DNA from: Steroidobacteraceae bacterium
Lineage (GTDB): Bacteria; Pseudomonadota; Gammaproteobacteria; Steroidobacterales; Steroidobacteraceae
Direction of reading: 5' to 3'
NCBI GenBank assembly: GCA_041395505.1
Contig: JAWLAG010000001.1
Coordinates: forward strand, 1,550,001-1,614,000
Length of the DNA: 64,000 bases
Shown here: positions 1 through 9,496 of the stretch, piece after piece
Position numbering within the stretch: the stretch's first letter is position 1
Layout: each line of letters begins with the position of its first letter
Position numbers and translations under genes: made by a program
The notes under the pieces: generated by a model
What the model was told of the DNA's origin: nothing
Seen by the model: only the letters and a program-made list of their open reading frames with translations
The model's database searches: none

Positions 1-2301
1 CTGCTGACGCTCGCCTATGACTCGGCCCGCGATCGGGAGGAAGCGCGCCAGCGTCTGCTCGGCGTCATCGAGCCGGGCCGCTATTACATGGTGTATGGCG
101 ATGGCACCGAGCAGCGCTTCGAAAGTGCTTCGGCGCGCAAACTTTACTTGAAACTCGAACGTCGGCAGTTCGCGGCACTCTTCGGCGACTACGAGACCGG
201 TTTCACCGTCACCGAACTGACGCGCTACAACCGCACACTGAATGGTCTGAAGGCGGACTACGGTGGCGATCGCGCGGGATTCAGCGCCTTTGCAGCACGC
301 ACCGACCTTGGCATGGCGAGGGATGAGATCCGGGGCGACGGCACCTCGGGCCTTTATCGGCTGAGCCGAGCTCCAATCGTCATCAACAGCGACAAGATCC
401 GGATCGAGATCCGCGACCGGTTCGAGACGTCGAAAGTGATCTCGAGCAGCGAACAATCGCGCTACCTCGATTACACGCTTGATTACTCCACCGGTGAATT
501 GTTCTTCAAGCAGCCGGTGCCAAGCCGCGACGACGAATTCAATCCGGTGTTCATCATTGCCGAGTACGAAACCGTCGGAACCGGCGAGGAGCGAACCTCC
601 GCCGGTGCCCGGGTTTACGTGAAGTCGGCGGACGAACGCGTCGAGGTCGGCGCCAGCTACCTGCGTGATGGTGCTGCCAATGGTGACAGCGAGATCAGTG
701 GCGTCGATCTGCGCTGGCGACCAGCGGCGAGCACGGAGCTGCGAGCCGAGTTCGCCGCCAGTCAATCCGACGATCCGTCGCGCGCATCGTCGGCCAGCGC
801 CTATCTCGCCGAGCTCAAGCACGTCACGGAAAAACTGGACGCACGTGTCTATGTGCGCGAACAGGACGTCGGGTTCGGCATCGGCCAACAGCTGTCGACC
901 GAAGAAGGCTCGCGTAAAGCCGGCATCGATGCGCGCTGGCGCCTTGAGGAAAACCTCAACCTTCAGGCCGAGTCGTACTGGCTGCAGAGCGTCGCGACTG
1001 CGGCGGAACGGCGCTATGCGGCGGCGGAATTGCGCTATGGTCACGATGGGCGCAGCGCCGGTATCGGTGCGCGTATTGCCGATGATCGAATGGCCGACGG
1101 CGAGCACAGGCAGAGCGAACAGCTGTTCCTGACGGGCAGCATTAACCTGTTTGACGATCGCATCACGCTGCGTGGCTCAGGTGATATCACCGTGGGCAAC
1201 CAGAACGAAAGCGTGGACTATCCGGCGCGCGCGCTGGTGGGGGTTGACTATCATCTTGGCAATCTGACAACCGCCTTCGTCGAATACGAGCACGGCAATG
1301 GCAGCGCGCTCGATACGGACATGACGCGGATCGGATTGCGTGCCCAGCCCTGGGAGCATACCCAGGTGACGACTTCATTGAACCAGCAATTCACGGAGTT
1401 CGGGCCACGCTTGTTTGCCAATTTCGGCTTGACTCAGGGTTGGCAGATCAACGATGCATGGTCGGTCGATTTTGGCGTCGATCAGAGCAATACCATGCGC
1501 GGTTCCGCTCTTGCGCCATTGACCGACGGGCAGCCGCTCGCGAGTGGTACACTCGCCGAGGACTTCTTTGCCAGTTATGTCGGTGCGAGTTACAGGCGCG
1601 ACCTGTGGACCTTGACCAGCCGTATCGAACATCGAAGTGCCGACAGCGAGCAGCGCTGGGGCGTATTGGCAGGGTGGTATCGCGAGCCGGTGCGCGGCCA
1701 TGCATTGTCGCTGGCCCTGACCGGGTTTGATTCGCTGCTGCTCGACGGCGGCCGCAACCGCAACGGCGATCTGCAGTTCAACTGGGCGTACCGGCCCGTC
1801 AGCAGCGCCTGGATCGTCTACAACCGGCTCGACCTGCGCTTTGACGCCACACGCAATCTGCTCAATGATTTCGACTCGGCGCGCATCGTGGAGAACCTGC
1901 ATATGAACTGGCAGGCCGGGCCGCGTGACCAACTTGGCCTGCAGGTGGGTGCCCGCTACGTTGAGAGCACGTTTGCCACGGAGCGCTACTCCGGCACATC
2001 GACTTTCGCCGCCGCCGACCTGCGTCATGACATCTCGCCCCGTTTCGACGCCGGATTGCATCTGGGCGCATTGAATTCCTGGCAGAGCCGACTCGGCGAG
2101 TACACGGCCGGCGCGGACCTTGGTATCAATGTAGCGCGCAACGTTTGGATCGCGATCGGCTACAACCTGCTTGGATTCGACGACCGCGATTTCTCCGAGG
2201 CCCGCTTTACCGCCAAGGGACCATTCCTGCGCTTCGCCGTCAAGGCAGATCAGGATACTTTCAAGGATTTGGCGCTCGACAGACTCCGCCCTTCACGCTA
2301 G
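1..2301 (+). CDS. C-terminal part of a large outer-membrane beta-barrel/surface protein (5' end outside window)
   Basis: The frame is open from base 1 with no stop, so at least 766 residues of a larger protein are present and the internal ATG at 88 is probably not the start. The sequence is rich in alternating polar and aromatic beta-strand patterns and has recognisable blocks (YGDGTEQRF, KLYLKLER, FGDYETG, YLDYTLDYSTGELFF) before a long strand-rich region that looks like a membrane barrel ending near FLRFAVKAD. I know such C-terminal regions from very large envelope proteins of gammaproteobacteria whose N-termini carry repeat domains, but I cannot name the family. An outer-membrane location is inferred. 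It is followed after 36 bases by yoaA and has no evident functional link to it. Confidence 0.7.
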   Translation: MLTLAYDSARDREEARQRLLGVIEPGRYYMVYGDGTEQRFESASARKLYLKLERRQFAALFGDYETGFTVTELTRYNRTLNGLKADYGGDRAGFSAFAARTDLGMARDEIRGDGTSGLYRLSRAPIVINSDKIRIEIRDRFETSKVISSSEQSRYLDYTLDYSTGELFFKQPVPSRDDEFNPVFIIAEYETVGTGEERTSAGARVYVKSADERVEVGASYLRDGAANGDSEISGVDLRWRPAASTELRAEFAASQSDDPSRASSASAYLAELKHVTEKLDARVYVREQDVGFGIGQQLSTEEGSRKAGIDARWRLEENLNLQAESYWLQSVATAAERRYAAAELRYGHDGRSAGIGARIADDRMADGEHRQSEQLFLTGSINLFDDRITLRGSGDITVGNQNESVDYPARALVGVDYHLGNLTTAFVEYEHGNGSALDTDMTRIGLRAQPWEHTQVTTSLNQQFTEFGPRLFANFGLTQGWQINDAWSVDFGVDQSNTMRGSALAPLTDGQPLASGTLAEDFFASYVGASYRRDLWTLTSRIEHRSADSEQRWGVLAGWYREPVRGHALSLALTGFDSLLLDGGRNRNGDLQFNWAYRPVSSAWIVYNRLDLRFDATRNLLNDFDSARIVENLHMNWQAGPRDQLGLQVGARYVESTFATERYSGTSTFAAADLRHDISPRFDAGLHLGALNSWQSRLGEYTAGADLGINVARNVWIAIGYNLLGFDDRDFSEARFTAKGPFLRFAVKADQDTFKDLALDRLRPSR

Positions 2302-2337
2302 CTTGGCGCCGACCGGCTCACCGCCGGCCCCAACGCC

Positions 2338-4269
2338 ATGCATTCCATCGAAGACATTTTCGGCGCCGGTGGCGCCCTGGCCGATACCCTGAGCGGATAC
2401 CGGCCCCGCAGCGGTCAGCTACAGATGGCCGAACGTGTCGCCCTTGCCATGCAGGAGCGCCGCGCGCTGGTCGTCGAGGCCGGAACAGGCATAGGCAAGA
2501 CTTTTGCCTATCTGGTGCCTGCGCTGCTATCTGGCCTGCGGGTCATAATCTCGACCGGCACCCGAACCTTGCAGGATCAGCTGCATGGCAAGGACGTGCC
2601 GCTGGTGGCGGGGGCGCTCGGCAGGCCGGCCAGGCTCGCGTTACTCAAGGGCCGCGGCAATTATCTGTGTCGCCATCGTCTGGAGGAGTATTCCCGCCAG
2701 TCGTCGCTTGCCATGGCACGCGAGGGATCGACAGATGTCATGGCACTCGAGCGTTGGTCGATGGCTACCCGTACGGGCGATCTGGTCGAGCTTGCGGGAT
2801 TGGCAGACGATGATCCCATTCGGCCGCATATAACATCCACCCGGGACAATTGCCTTGGCCAGCGCTGCGCAAGATTCGATCAGTGTTTCATTCTCCAGGC
2901 GAGGCGAGCCGCTCTTGAAGCGGACCTGATCGTCGTCAATCACCATCTCCTGCTCGCGGACATGCTGTTGAAGGAAGACGGTTTCGGCGATCTGCTCGGG
3001 GCAGCGGACGTGGTGATCGTCGATGAGGCGCACCAGCTTCCTGACCTTGCAACGCAGTTCTTCACCGTGTCGGTCGGGACGCGACAGACCGCGAATCTGC
3101 TCATCGATCTTCGAGGCAGGCTCGCGATTGCCGATTTCGCGACGGACGACTTGCTCGATCCCGTGCGACGGGTCGAGAAGGCCGAGCTGCAACTTCGGCA
3201 AGCGGCCGCGCGCGGGGCAACGGCGGTCGATGCGACAACCATTGCGGCGGCCGATGAGTTACAGCGGGCGTTGGGTGTGCTGGCCGAGCAGTTGCAGCCG
3301 TTGCGCGACGACGAGGCACTGGGGCAATGCGCCAACCGCGCGCGACAACTTGCCGAGCGCCTGGGTGCGGTCATCGGACTTGCCGATCAGGATGGCGTGC
3401 GTGGCATGGAGGCGACCGCCAATCAGGTGACCCTGTCCGCAATACCGTTCGATGTCGCCGGCAAGTTCAATGCGCTCGTCGCCCAGACCCAGGCAAGCTG
3501 GATCTTCACCTCCGCAACACTCGCAATCGGTGCCGACTTCACTGCATTCGTGTCGCGCCTCGGCCTCGATGACTGCGAAGCGCTCGCGATTCCAAGCCCG
3601 TTCGATTATGAGCAGCAGGCACTGCTCTACCTGCCGCCGAAGATGCCGGATCCGGCCTCGGACCGTTATCTGCCGGCTGTCATAGCCGAGACCGAGTGGC
3701 TGGTTGCCGCTGCAGGCGGCGGCGCGTTCGTGCTGTTCACCAGCCATCGCGCTCTCTCGCAAGCCGCCTCGCAATTGCGTACGATCTGGCGAGACGAGTC
3801 CTGGCCGGTGCTGGTGCAGGGCGAGGCGCCGCGTGAAGTCCTGCTCGAGCGATTTCGCGCCCATGGCAACGCGGTGCTGCTCGGTACGGCGAGTTTCTGG
3901 GAAGGCGTCGACGTAAGGGGCGATGCGCTGCGGCTGGTGATCGTCGAGAAACTGCCGTTTCAGTCACCGGATGAGCCGTTGGTTCGCGCCAGGATCGACT
4001 TCCTGCGCCGCAGCGGCGGTAACCCGTTTGCGGATTTCCAGTTGCCCGAAGCGGTGCTCACGCTCAAGCAGGGTGTCGGCCGCCTGATCCGCAGTGAATC
4101 CGATCGCGGTGTCGTCGCATTGCTCGATCCGCGCCTGCGAACGCGCGGCTATGGGCGGGTGTTCATTCGCGCATTGCCACCGATGGCGCGTACTGAACAG
4201 CCGGGCGATGTAAAGCACTTCTTGCGGCAATTAACGCGCGAATTGCACACAGCGTCCGGCCATGGCTGA
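2338..4269 (+). CDS. yoaA: ATP-dependent DNA helicase YoaA (DinG/XPD family)
   Basis: This is a 643-residue superfamily 2 helicase of the Rad3/XPD type. Walker A is EAGTGIGKT (residues 47-55) and the DEAH box lies in VVIVDEAHQLPD (about 225-236). Four cysteines at about residues 111, 172, 177 and 183 match the iron-sulphur cluster of this family. In E. coli YoaA works with the HolC subunit of DNA polymerase III in repair of replication damage. The gene overlaps tsaB by 8 bases, the same adjacency as in E. coli, which favours YoaA over DinG. No good ribosome-binding site is seen before the ATG. Confidence 0.9.
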   Translation: MHSIEDIFGAGGALADTLSGYRPRSGQLQMAERVALAMQERRALVVEAGTGIGKTFAYLVPALLSGLRVIISTGTRTLQDQLHGKDVPLVAGALGRPARLALLKGRGNYLCRHRLEEYSRQSSLAMAREGSTDVMALERWSMATRTGDLVELAGLADDDPIRPHITSTRDNCLGQRCARFDQCFILQARRAALEADLIVVNHHLLLADMLLKEDGFGDLLGAADVVIVDEAHQLPDLATQFFTVSVGTRQTANLLIDLRGRLAIADFATDDLLDPVRRVEKAELQLRQAAARGATAVDATTIAAADELQRALGVLAEQLQPLRDDEALGQCANRARQLAERLGAVIGLADQDGVRGMEATANQVTLSAIPFDVAGKFNALVAQTQASWIFTSATLAIGADFTAFVSRLGLDDCEALAIPSPFDYEQQALLYLPPKMPDPASDRYLPAVIAETEWLVAAAGGGAFVLFTSHRALSQAASQLRTIWRDESWPVLVQGEAPREVLLERFRAHGNAVLLGTASFWEGVDVRGDALRLVIVEKLPFQSPDEPLVRARIDFLRRSGGNPFADFQLPEAVLTLKQGVGRLIRSESDRGVVALLDPRLRTRGYGRVFIRALPPMARTEQPGDVKHFLRQLTRELHTASGHG

Positions 4270-4963
4270 TCGCCGCAATCTGCTCGCCATCGATACGGCA
4301 TCCGCACAAGCTGCGGTCGCGCTGCATATCGGCCCGGACCTGCTCGTGCGCGTCCTGCCAGCGGCGCAGGACCAGTCGCGCGCGGTGCTGCCGGCCGTGC
4401 GCGAGCTGCTTGCCGAGGCTGGCCTGTCCCGGAGCAGCCTGGGCGCGATCGTTCTGGCACGCGGGCCTGGCGGATTCACCGGCGTGCGCCTCGGTGTCGC
4501 TGTTGCGCAGGGACTCGCCTATGGGCTCGACCTTCCCGTGGTCGCCGTGTCGAATCTTGCGGCGCTTGCCCATTGTGCGTTCGCCGCCGCACCCGGCGCA
4601 AAACGAGCTCTCGCCTGCGTCGATGCGCGCATGCGCGAGGTCTATTTTGCTGTTTATGAGCGCGAGTCGATTCTCTTGCAACAACCGACAGCCCCGGAGC
4701 GGGTGGGTGCCCCGGCGGACATGCCGCTCGACCTGCTCGCCGCAGGGGATGTCGCTGCCGGTTCGGGCCTGAGCCAGTTTCCGCAGAGCGCCGACGCATT
4801 GCGACTGCGTGGCGTCGTGATGCCGGCCAATTTGATCCAGTGCGACATGGCGGACATTATCGCGTTGGGCCTGGCGGCGCTCGAGCGCGGGGAGATCCTC
4901 GCTGCGGCCGAGGCGCAACCCGTTTACCTGCGCGAGCAGGTTACGGCTGTCACGAAACAGTAA
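4262..4963 (+). CDS. tsaB: tRNA threonylcarbamoyladenosine biosynthesis protein TsaB
   Basis: This 233-residue protein has the ASKHA-type N-terminus (LLAIDTASAQAAVAL) and the TsaB signature ARGPGGFTGVRLGV. TsaB is the scaffold partner of TsaD in making the t6A modification at position 37 of ANN-decoding tRNAs, together with TsaC and TsaE; none of these partners is in the window. The start overlaps the end of yoaA by 8 bases, suggesting translational coupling. The last codons and stop overlap Pho-box-like repeats that probably serve the next gene, phoB. Confidence 0.93.
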   Translation: MADRRNLLAIDTASAQAAVALHIGPDLLVRVLPAAQDQSRAVLPAVRELLAEAGLSRSSLGAIVLARGPGGFTGVRLGVAVAQGLAYGLDLPVVAVSNLAALAHCAFAAAPGAKRALACVDARMREVYFAVYERESILLQQPTAPERVGAPADMPLDLLAAGDVAAGSGLSQFPQSADALRLRGVVMPANLIQCDMADIIALGLAALERGEILAAAEAQPVYLREQVTAVTKQ

Positions 4964-4995
4964 CGTCGGAAGGCTGTAATATTCCTGTCACCAGG
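4947..4995 (+). promoter_or_regulatory. Pho-box-like repeats and promoter of phoB-phoR
   Basis: Two pairs of 11-base direct repeats lie across the tsaB stop: CTGTCACGAAA followed by CAGTAACGTCG (4947-4968), and CTGTAATATTC followed by CTGTCACCAGG (4974-4995). The known PhoB site is two 11-base units beginning CTGTCAT. A minus-10-like TAATAT at 4977-4982 lies 12 bases after the 18-base core of the first pair, close to the usual geometry. The second pair would place a start site too close to the phoB ATG, so it may be accessory. Autoregulation of phoBR is known in enterics; here it is inferred. Confidence 0.6.
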
Positions 4996-5006
4996 CAGAG
5001 CATGGC

Positions 5007-5699
5007 ATGTCCGACAAACTGATTCTCATCGTGGAGGACGAACGCCCGATCCGGGAAATGATTGCCTACGGCTTGCGCCGCGCCGGTTTCGAGACCTCGG
5101 AGGCCGAGGATGCGACCAGTGCACGCAGCGCAGTGGTGGACCGGCGCCCTGATCTCGTGCTGGTTGACTGGATGTTGCCCGACACCAGCGGTCTTGAATT
5201 GACCCGTCAGCTCAAGCGCGACCGCAGTACCAGCGAGTTGCCTGTCATCATGCTGACGGCACGCAGCCAGGAGTCCGATAAGGTCGCAGGGCTCGAAGGT
5301 GGCGCGGACGATTACATAACCAAGCCCTTTTCACCGCGCGAGCTGGTCGCGCGCATCAACGCGGTTTTGCGTCGCGGCCAGAACGAACAGGAGCTGGAGC
5401 GTATCGAGCGTGGGGGCCTCGTGATGGATCGCGCGAGTCATCGCGTTCTGGCGGGCGAGCAGGTAGTGAACCTCGGGCCGACCGAGTACCGCATGCTTGA
5501 GTTCTTCCTGGCGCATCCAGAGCGCGTGTTCAGTCGCGAGCAGCTGCTCGACCGTATCTGGGGTGGTAATGTTTATATCGAAGAGCGTACGATTGACGTG
5601 CATATCCGGCGGCTGCGCAAGTCGTTGGAAGGCCATGGTCTCGATCATCTGATCCAGACCGTACGAGGTGCCGGATACCGGTTTTCCGAAAGCCGCTGA
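5007..5699 (+). CDS. phoB: Phosphate regulon response regulator PhoB
   Basis: This 230-residue protein has a receiver domain (about 1-125) followed by an OmpR/PhoB winged-helix DNA-binding domain (about 135-230). Acidic residues E10 and D11, the phospho-acceptor D54, T84 and K106 are all in place. The C-terminus has the winged-helix sequences TIDVHIRRLRKSL and IQTVRGAGYRF. It would be phosphorylated by PhoR at low phosphate and activate promoters with Pho boxes, such as those at 4947 and 9497. An out-of-frame ATG lies five bases before the chosen start. The stop shares one base with the phoR ATG. Confidence 0.96.
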   Translation: MSDKLILIVEDERPIREMIAYGLRRAGFETSEAEDATSARSAVVDRRPDLVLVDWMLPDTSGLELTRQLKRDRSTSELPVIMLTARSQESDKVAGLEGGADDYITKPFSPRELVARINAVLRRGQNEQELERIERGGLVMDRASHRVLAGEQVVNLGPTEYRMLEFFLAHPERVFSREQLLDRIWGGNVYIEERTIDVHIRRLRKSLEGHGLDHLIQTVRGAGYRFSESR

Positions 5700-7018
5700 T
5701 GAGCCCAAATGCACGCGCACTCGTTTACGCCGCCACCCGGCTCGGTGCTGCGCTCGCGCTCGGCCTGCTGCTGGGTTGGATCCTCGGCAATATGACCACC
5801 GGCCTCGGCATCTCCCTGGGTGGTTTTCTCGGCTGGCAGCTTTATCACCTCGCAAGAGTCGACTTCTGGTTGCGGCGGCGCGCGTATATCGAACCGCCTG
5901 ACACCAGCGGCATGTGGGGCGACGTGGTTGCGCAGGTGTCGCGCCTGCACCGGCGCAAGCGTTTTCACAAGCAGCGCATGCTGCAGATTTTCCGCGAACT
6001 GCGGCGCGCGACTGCCGCCATGCCCGATGGCATCGTCATCCTCAACGCCGCGCAGGAAATCCTCTGGTTCAACCGTGCCGCGGCGCAGCTCCTGCGACTC
6101 GAGCGCCGGCAGGACATCGGCCTTCGTATCGACAACCTGATCCGCCAGGAGCAGCTGGGCAGATATCTGCGTAACGGTGATTTCTCGTCAGCGGTCACGG
6201 TGCCAGGCCGTGGCGACGGTCCGCAGCGGCTGTCGATCCAGGCGGTTCCCTATGGCGAGGAGCAGTGCATTCTCCTGGTGCGCGACGTCACGCAGCAGCT
6301 GCGTCTCGAGACGATGCGCCGGGATTTCGTCGCCAATGCGTCGCATGAACTGCGTACACCGCTCACGGTCATTGCAGGGTACCTCGAGACCATGGCGGCC
6401 GACCCGCAACTGCCGGCAGAGCTCGCCACGCCGATCGAGGAAATGCGCCACCAGGCCGTGCGCATGACTCGCGTGATCGAACATCTGCTCGAGCTGTCAC
6501 GCCTGGAGACAGCCGAGGGACCGGCGCCCCGCACGCCGGTCGACGTGCCGCAGATGCTGCGTACCCTCATTGCCGATGCGCGACAGCGTTGCGGCACGAC
6601 CAGGCAGATCGAGCTCGACCTCAGATCCGGCGACGGCTTGCTCGGAGTCGAGGCGGAGCTTCATTCCGCGTTCGCGAATATTGTCGAGAATGCGATCAAG
6701 TACAGTCGGGACGGCGGACGAATTGTCGTGAGTTGGGGTATTGACGGCGGCTCGGCGATGTTTGCCGTGCGAGACGAGGGTATCGGTATCGCCGCCGAAC
6801 ACCTGCCGCGCCTGACGGAGCGTTTCTATCGCGCCAGTACCAACGGCGGCCGCGGCCGTAGTGGTTCCGGCCTGGGTCTCGCGATCGTCAAGCACGTCCT
6901 GCAGCGCCACGAAGCGGAGCTGCAGGTCGAGAGTGTCGAAGGTCGCGGCAGCCGCTTCGCCTGTGTCTTCCCGCCGAGCCGTATCGGCACAGCCGCCCTG
7001 CGCAAGGCGGCCTCCTAA
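5699..7018 (+). CDS. phoR: Phosphate regulon sensor histidine kinase PhoR
   Basis: The 439-residue protein has two N-terminal hydrophobic segments (about 15-50), a charged linker, a PAS domain (about 98-195), a HisKA domain with the phosphorylated histidine H216 in FVANASHELRTPL, and an ATP-binding HATPase domain (N box ENAIKYS, G boxes DEGIGI and GSGLGLAIV). There is no large periplasmic domain, which fits the known PhoR mechanism of sensing phosphate through PhoU and the Pst transporter. It is co-transcribed with phoB and followed after 29 bases by phoU. Confidence 0.95.
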   Translation: MSPNARALVYAATRLGAALALGLLLGWILGNMTTGLGISLGGFLGWQLYHLARVDFWLRRRAYIEPPDTSGMWGDVVAQVSRLHRRKRFHKQRMLQIFRELRRATAAMPDGIVILNAAQEILWFNRAAAQLLRLERRQDIGLRIDNLIRQEQLGRYLRNGDFSSAVTVPGRGDGPQRLSIQAVPYGEEQCILLVRDVTQQLRLETMRRDFVANASHELRTPLTVIAGYLETMAADPQLPAELATPIEEMRHQAVRMTRVIEHLLELSRLETAEGPAPRTPVDVPQMLRTLIADARQRCGTTRQIELDLRSGDGLLGVEAELHSAFANIVENAIKYSRDGGRIVVSWGIDGGSAMFAVRDEGIGIAAEHLPRLTERFYRASTNGGRGRSGSGLGLAIVKHVLQRHEAELQVESVEGRGSRFACVFPPSRIGTAALRKAAS

Positions 7019-7047
7019 CCCGAAGTCAAAGGTGATAAGGTATTTTC

Positions 7048-7779
7048 ATGGAAACCGCTGATCTGTCCCACCATATTTCACGCCGCTTCAATGAGGATCT
7101 CGAGCGCGTGCGCAGCAAGGTGCTCGCGATGGGCGGCTTCGTCGAGGAGATGCTGCAACGGGCCCTGAACGCGCTGATCGAGGGCGATAGCGCGCAGGGT
7201 GAGTCGGTCGCCAACGATGACTACAAGGTGAACGGCATGGAGGTCGCGATCGACGAGGAATGCTCACGCATTCTCGCGACGCGCGCGCCCGCGGCGGGCG
7301 ATCTTCGGGTCATTGTCACCATCATCAAGACCATTACCGATCTCGAGCGCATCGGCGACGAATGCGAAAAGATCGGCTGGATAGGCGCGCGCCTGGCGGG
7401 ACTGGAGCGGCCGTCGGACCGCTATCGGTCCGTCAAGCACATGGGCCGCGAGGTCCAGGACATGCTGCACGCCACACTGGATGCTTTTGCACGGATGGAT
7501 GCAGAGGCGTCTATGGAGATCGCGCGACGCGATCGCATGATCGATGAAGAATACGAATCCATTCAGCGGCAGTGCATCACGTTCATGATGGAAGATCCGC
7601 GCGCGATCCGGCGCACGCTCGATACCATGTGGGTGGTGCGTGCGCTCGAGCGCATTGGCGATCATTCCAAGAACATCTGCGAATACGTCGTATACATGGT
7701 GCATGGCAAGGATGTGCGCCACACCAAGCTGGAGGGGCTCAAGCGCGAACTCGACGCGGACGACGCGGAGAAGTCTTGA
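7048..7779 (+). CDS. phoU: Phosphate signalling regulator PhoU
   Basis: This 243-residue protein is the usual length for PhoU and consists of two similar three-helix repeats; the conserved metal-binding type motif TITDLERIGDECEKI is visible in the first, and ALERIGDHSKNICEYV in the second. PhoU links the Pst transporter to PhoR and keeps PhoB off when phosphate is plentiful. In E. coli phoU closes the pst operon; here it follows phoR and lies 1.8 kb before pstS, with dsbB and dapE in between. Confidence 0.95.
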   Translation: METADLSHHISRRFNEDLERVRSKVLAMGGFVEEMLQRALNALIEGDSAQGESVANDDYKVNGMEVAIDEECSRILATRAPAAGDLRVIVTIIKTITDLERIGDECEKIGWIGARLAGLERPSDRYRSVKHMGREVQDMLHATLDAFARMDAEASMEIARRDRMIDEEYESIQRQCITFMMEDPRAIRRTLDTMWVVRALERIGDHSKNICEYVVYMVHGKDVRHTKLEGLKRELDADDAEKS

Positions 7780-8321
7780 GTCTGCTCACGGAACTCGCGC
7801 GACGCCGTCGAGCCGTCAATGTGCTGATCGCCATCGCCGTCGCCGCAATGCTCGGCTATGCCTTGTATGCCCAGCGCCAACTCGGTCTGGAACCCTGCCC
7901 ACTGTGCATTTTCCAGCGAGTCGGAATCGCCGCGCTAGGTGCAGTCGCCTTGCTCGCCGCGCTGCATGGGCCGCGCTCACCCTGGGGTCGCCGCTGCTAC
8001 GCATTGACCGGGCTCATCGCGGGCGGGGCTACCGTGGGCGTTGCAGCCCGCCACATCTATATCCAGAGCCTGCCACCCGGTTCGGTACCGTCCTGCGGTT
8101 CGACGCTCGATTTCATGCTCGAAGTGCTGCCGTTGACCGATGTGGTGCGCAAGGTGCTTACGGGTGGCGGCGAGTGCGCGCAAATCGATTGGCGTTTCGC
8201 GGGCCTCACCATGCCGCAGTGGGTTTTGTTGGCCGCCGCGCTGCTGACCGCGGTGTTCGTCATCGCAAACTGGCGGCGGGATACCCCGGATCAGGCGAGC
8301 AGATTGCAGAGCATCCGATAG
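7776..8321 (+). CDS. dsbB: Disulfide bond formation protein DsbB
   Basis: From the TTG at 7776 the product is 181 residues, the normal size. This start overlaps the phoU stop as TTGA and has a GGAG sequence at 7767-7770. Four membrane helices are visible, with the redox pairs C41-C44 (CPLC) and C107-C134, almost the E. coli positions. DsbB reoxidises periplasmic DsbA and passes electrons to quinone. It is encoded as the last gene of the phoB-phoR-phoU string. Its 3' end overlaps the convergent dapE by 31 bases. Confidence 0.93.
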   Translation: MSLLTELARRRRAVNVLIAIAVAAMLGYALYAQRQLGLEPCPLCIFQRVGIAALGAVALLAALHGPRSPWGRRCYALTGLIAGGATVGVAARHIYIQSLPPGSVPSCGSTLDFMLEVLPLTDVVRKVLTGGGECAQIDWRFAGLTMPQWVLLAAALLTAVFVIANWRRDTPDQASRLQSIR

Positions 8322-9418
8322 TAGATCTCGTGCAGCGCGTCGAGGTCTGCAACGGCGACGTGCTCGTTGACCTTGTGAATGCTCGCGTTGACCACGCCCA
8401 GTTCCACTACCTGCGCACCCATCGGCGCGATGAATCGCCCGTCCGATGTGCCGCCACCGGTCGTCATCCGCGTCTCGATTCCGGTGGTGTCGCGAATGGC
8501 GCGGGCAACCGCCTCTGAAAACACGCCCGGTGGCGTGTAGAAAGGTTCGCCGGATAGATACCATTCCAGGGTATAGCGCACCTTGTGCTTCTTGAGTATG
8601 CCCTCGACCGTATTCTTGAGGCCTTCGATGGTCTGCTGCGGTGCATAGCGGAGGTTGAACCTCGCCTTCAATTCACCGGGTATTACATTCGGCGCGCCCG
8701 TGCCGGCATTGAGATTGGACATCTGAAACGATGTCGGCTGGAAGAACTCCGTGCCCTTGTCCCACTCGTGCGCAACGAGTTCGGCGAGCGCAGGCGCCAA
8801 AGTGTGCACAGGATTTTCCGACAGCTGCGGATAGGCAATATGGCCCTGGACACCATGCACCGTCAGCCGGCCCGAGAGTGATCCGCGGCGACCGATCTTG
8901 ATCGTGTCTCCGACCTTTGCATCGCTCGAGGGTTCGCCAACCAGGCAGTAGTCGATTGGCTGGCCGCGTTCGCGCAAAGTCTCGACGACCCGCTTGGTAC
9001 CGTCGACCGAGGGCCCTTCCTCGTCGCTCGTGATGAGATAGGCAATGCTGCCGCGATGCGATGGGTGATCGGCTACGAAGCGTTCGCTCGCCGTCACCAT
9101 GGCCGCGAGGCCGGTTTTCATGTCGGCTGCGCCGCGACCATAAAGCAGGTCGTCTTTCTGCGTGGGCGAAAACGGATCGGTATGCCACTCCTCGAGCGGA
9201 CCCGTCGGTACGACATCCGTATGACCTGCGAAACACAATACCGGCCGCGCGCTACCGCGCTTGGCCCAGAGATTCTCCACGGCGCCGTAACGCAGGGATT
9301 CGACCGCGAAACCAATTGCCGCCAGGCGTTCGGCCATGACGGCCTGGCAGCCGGCATCGTCCGGCGTGACAGACTGGCGGCGCAAGAGATCCAGCGACAA
9401 ATCGAGGGTTGCTGACAT
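8291..9418 (-). CDS. dapE: Succinyl-diaminopimelate desuccinylase DapE
   Basis: This 375-residue M20-family zinc hydrolase removes succinate from N-succinyl-LL-diaminopimelate in lysine and peptidoglycan precursor synthesis. Metal-binding and catalytic motifs are present: H66 in [10 protein letters not shown]99 in YGRGAADMK, and the E133-E134 pair in TSDEEGP. The [10 protein letters not shown] and [11 protein letters not shown] blocks are also typical. The gene stands alone between dsbB and the divergent pstS; the other dap genes of the window, dapC and dapD, are 6 kb away. Confidence 0.96.
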   Translation of the reverse strand: MSATLDLSLDLLRRQSVTPDDAGCQAVMAERLAAIGFAVESLRYGAVENLWAKRGSARPVLCFAGHTDVVPTGPLEEWHTDPFSPTQKDDLLYGRGAADMKTGLAAMVTASERFVADHPSHRGSIAYLITSDEEGPSVDGTKRVVETLRERGQPIDYCLVGEPSSDAKVGDTIKIGRRGSLSGRLTVHGVQGHIAYPQLSENPVHTLAPALAELVAHEWDKGTEFFQPTSFQMSNLNAGTGAPNVIPGELKARFNLRYAPQQTIEGLKNTVEGILKKHKVRYTLEWYLSGEPFYTPPGVFSEAVARAIRDTTGIETRMTTGGGTSDGRFIAPMGAQVVELGVVNASIHKVNEHVAVADLDALHEIYYRMLCNLLA

Positions 9419-9496
9419 GGCGCAGGCTTATACGGCGTTGCGCCGCCGAGTGCAATAGATCCCGGCAAATCAATCGCTTGGCTGCGCTGAGCGGGT

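Noticed and set aside
7790..7819. SigmaE-like GGAACT and GTCAA at the start of dsbB
   Set aside because: The spacing is about 19 bases, too long for SigmaE promoters, and it lies inside coding sequence.
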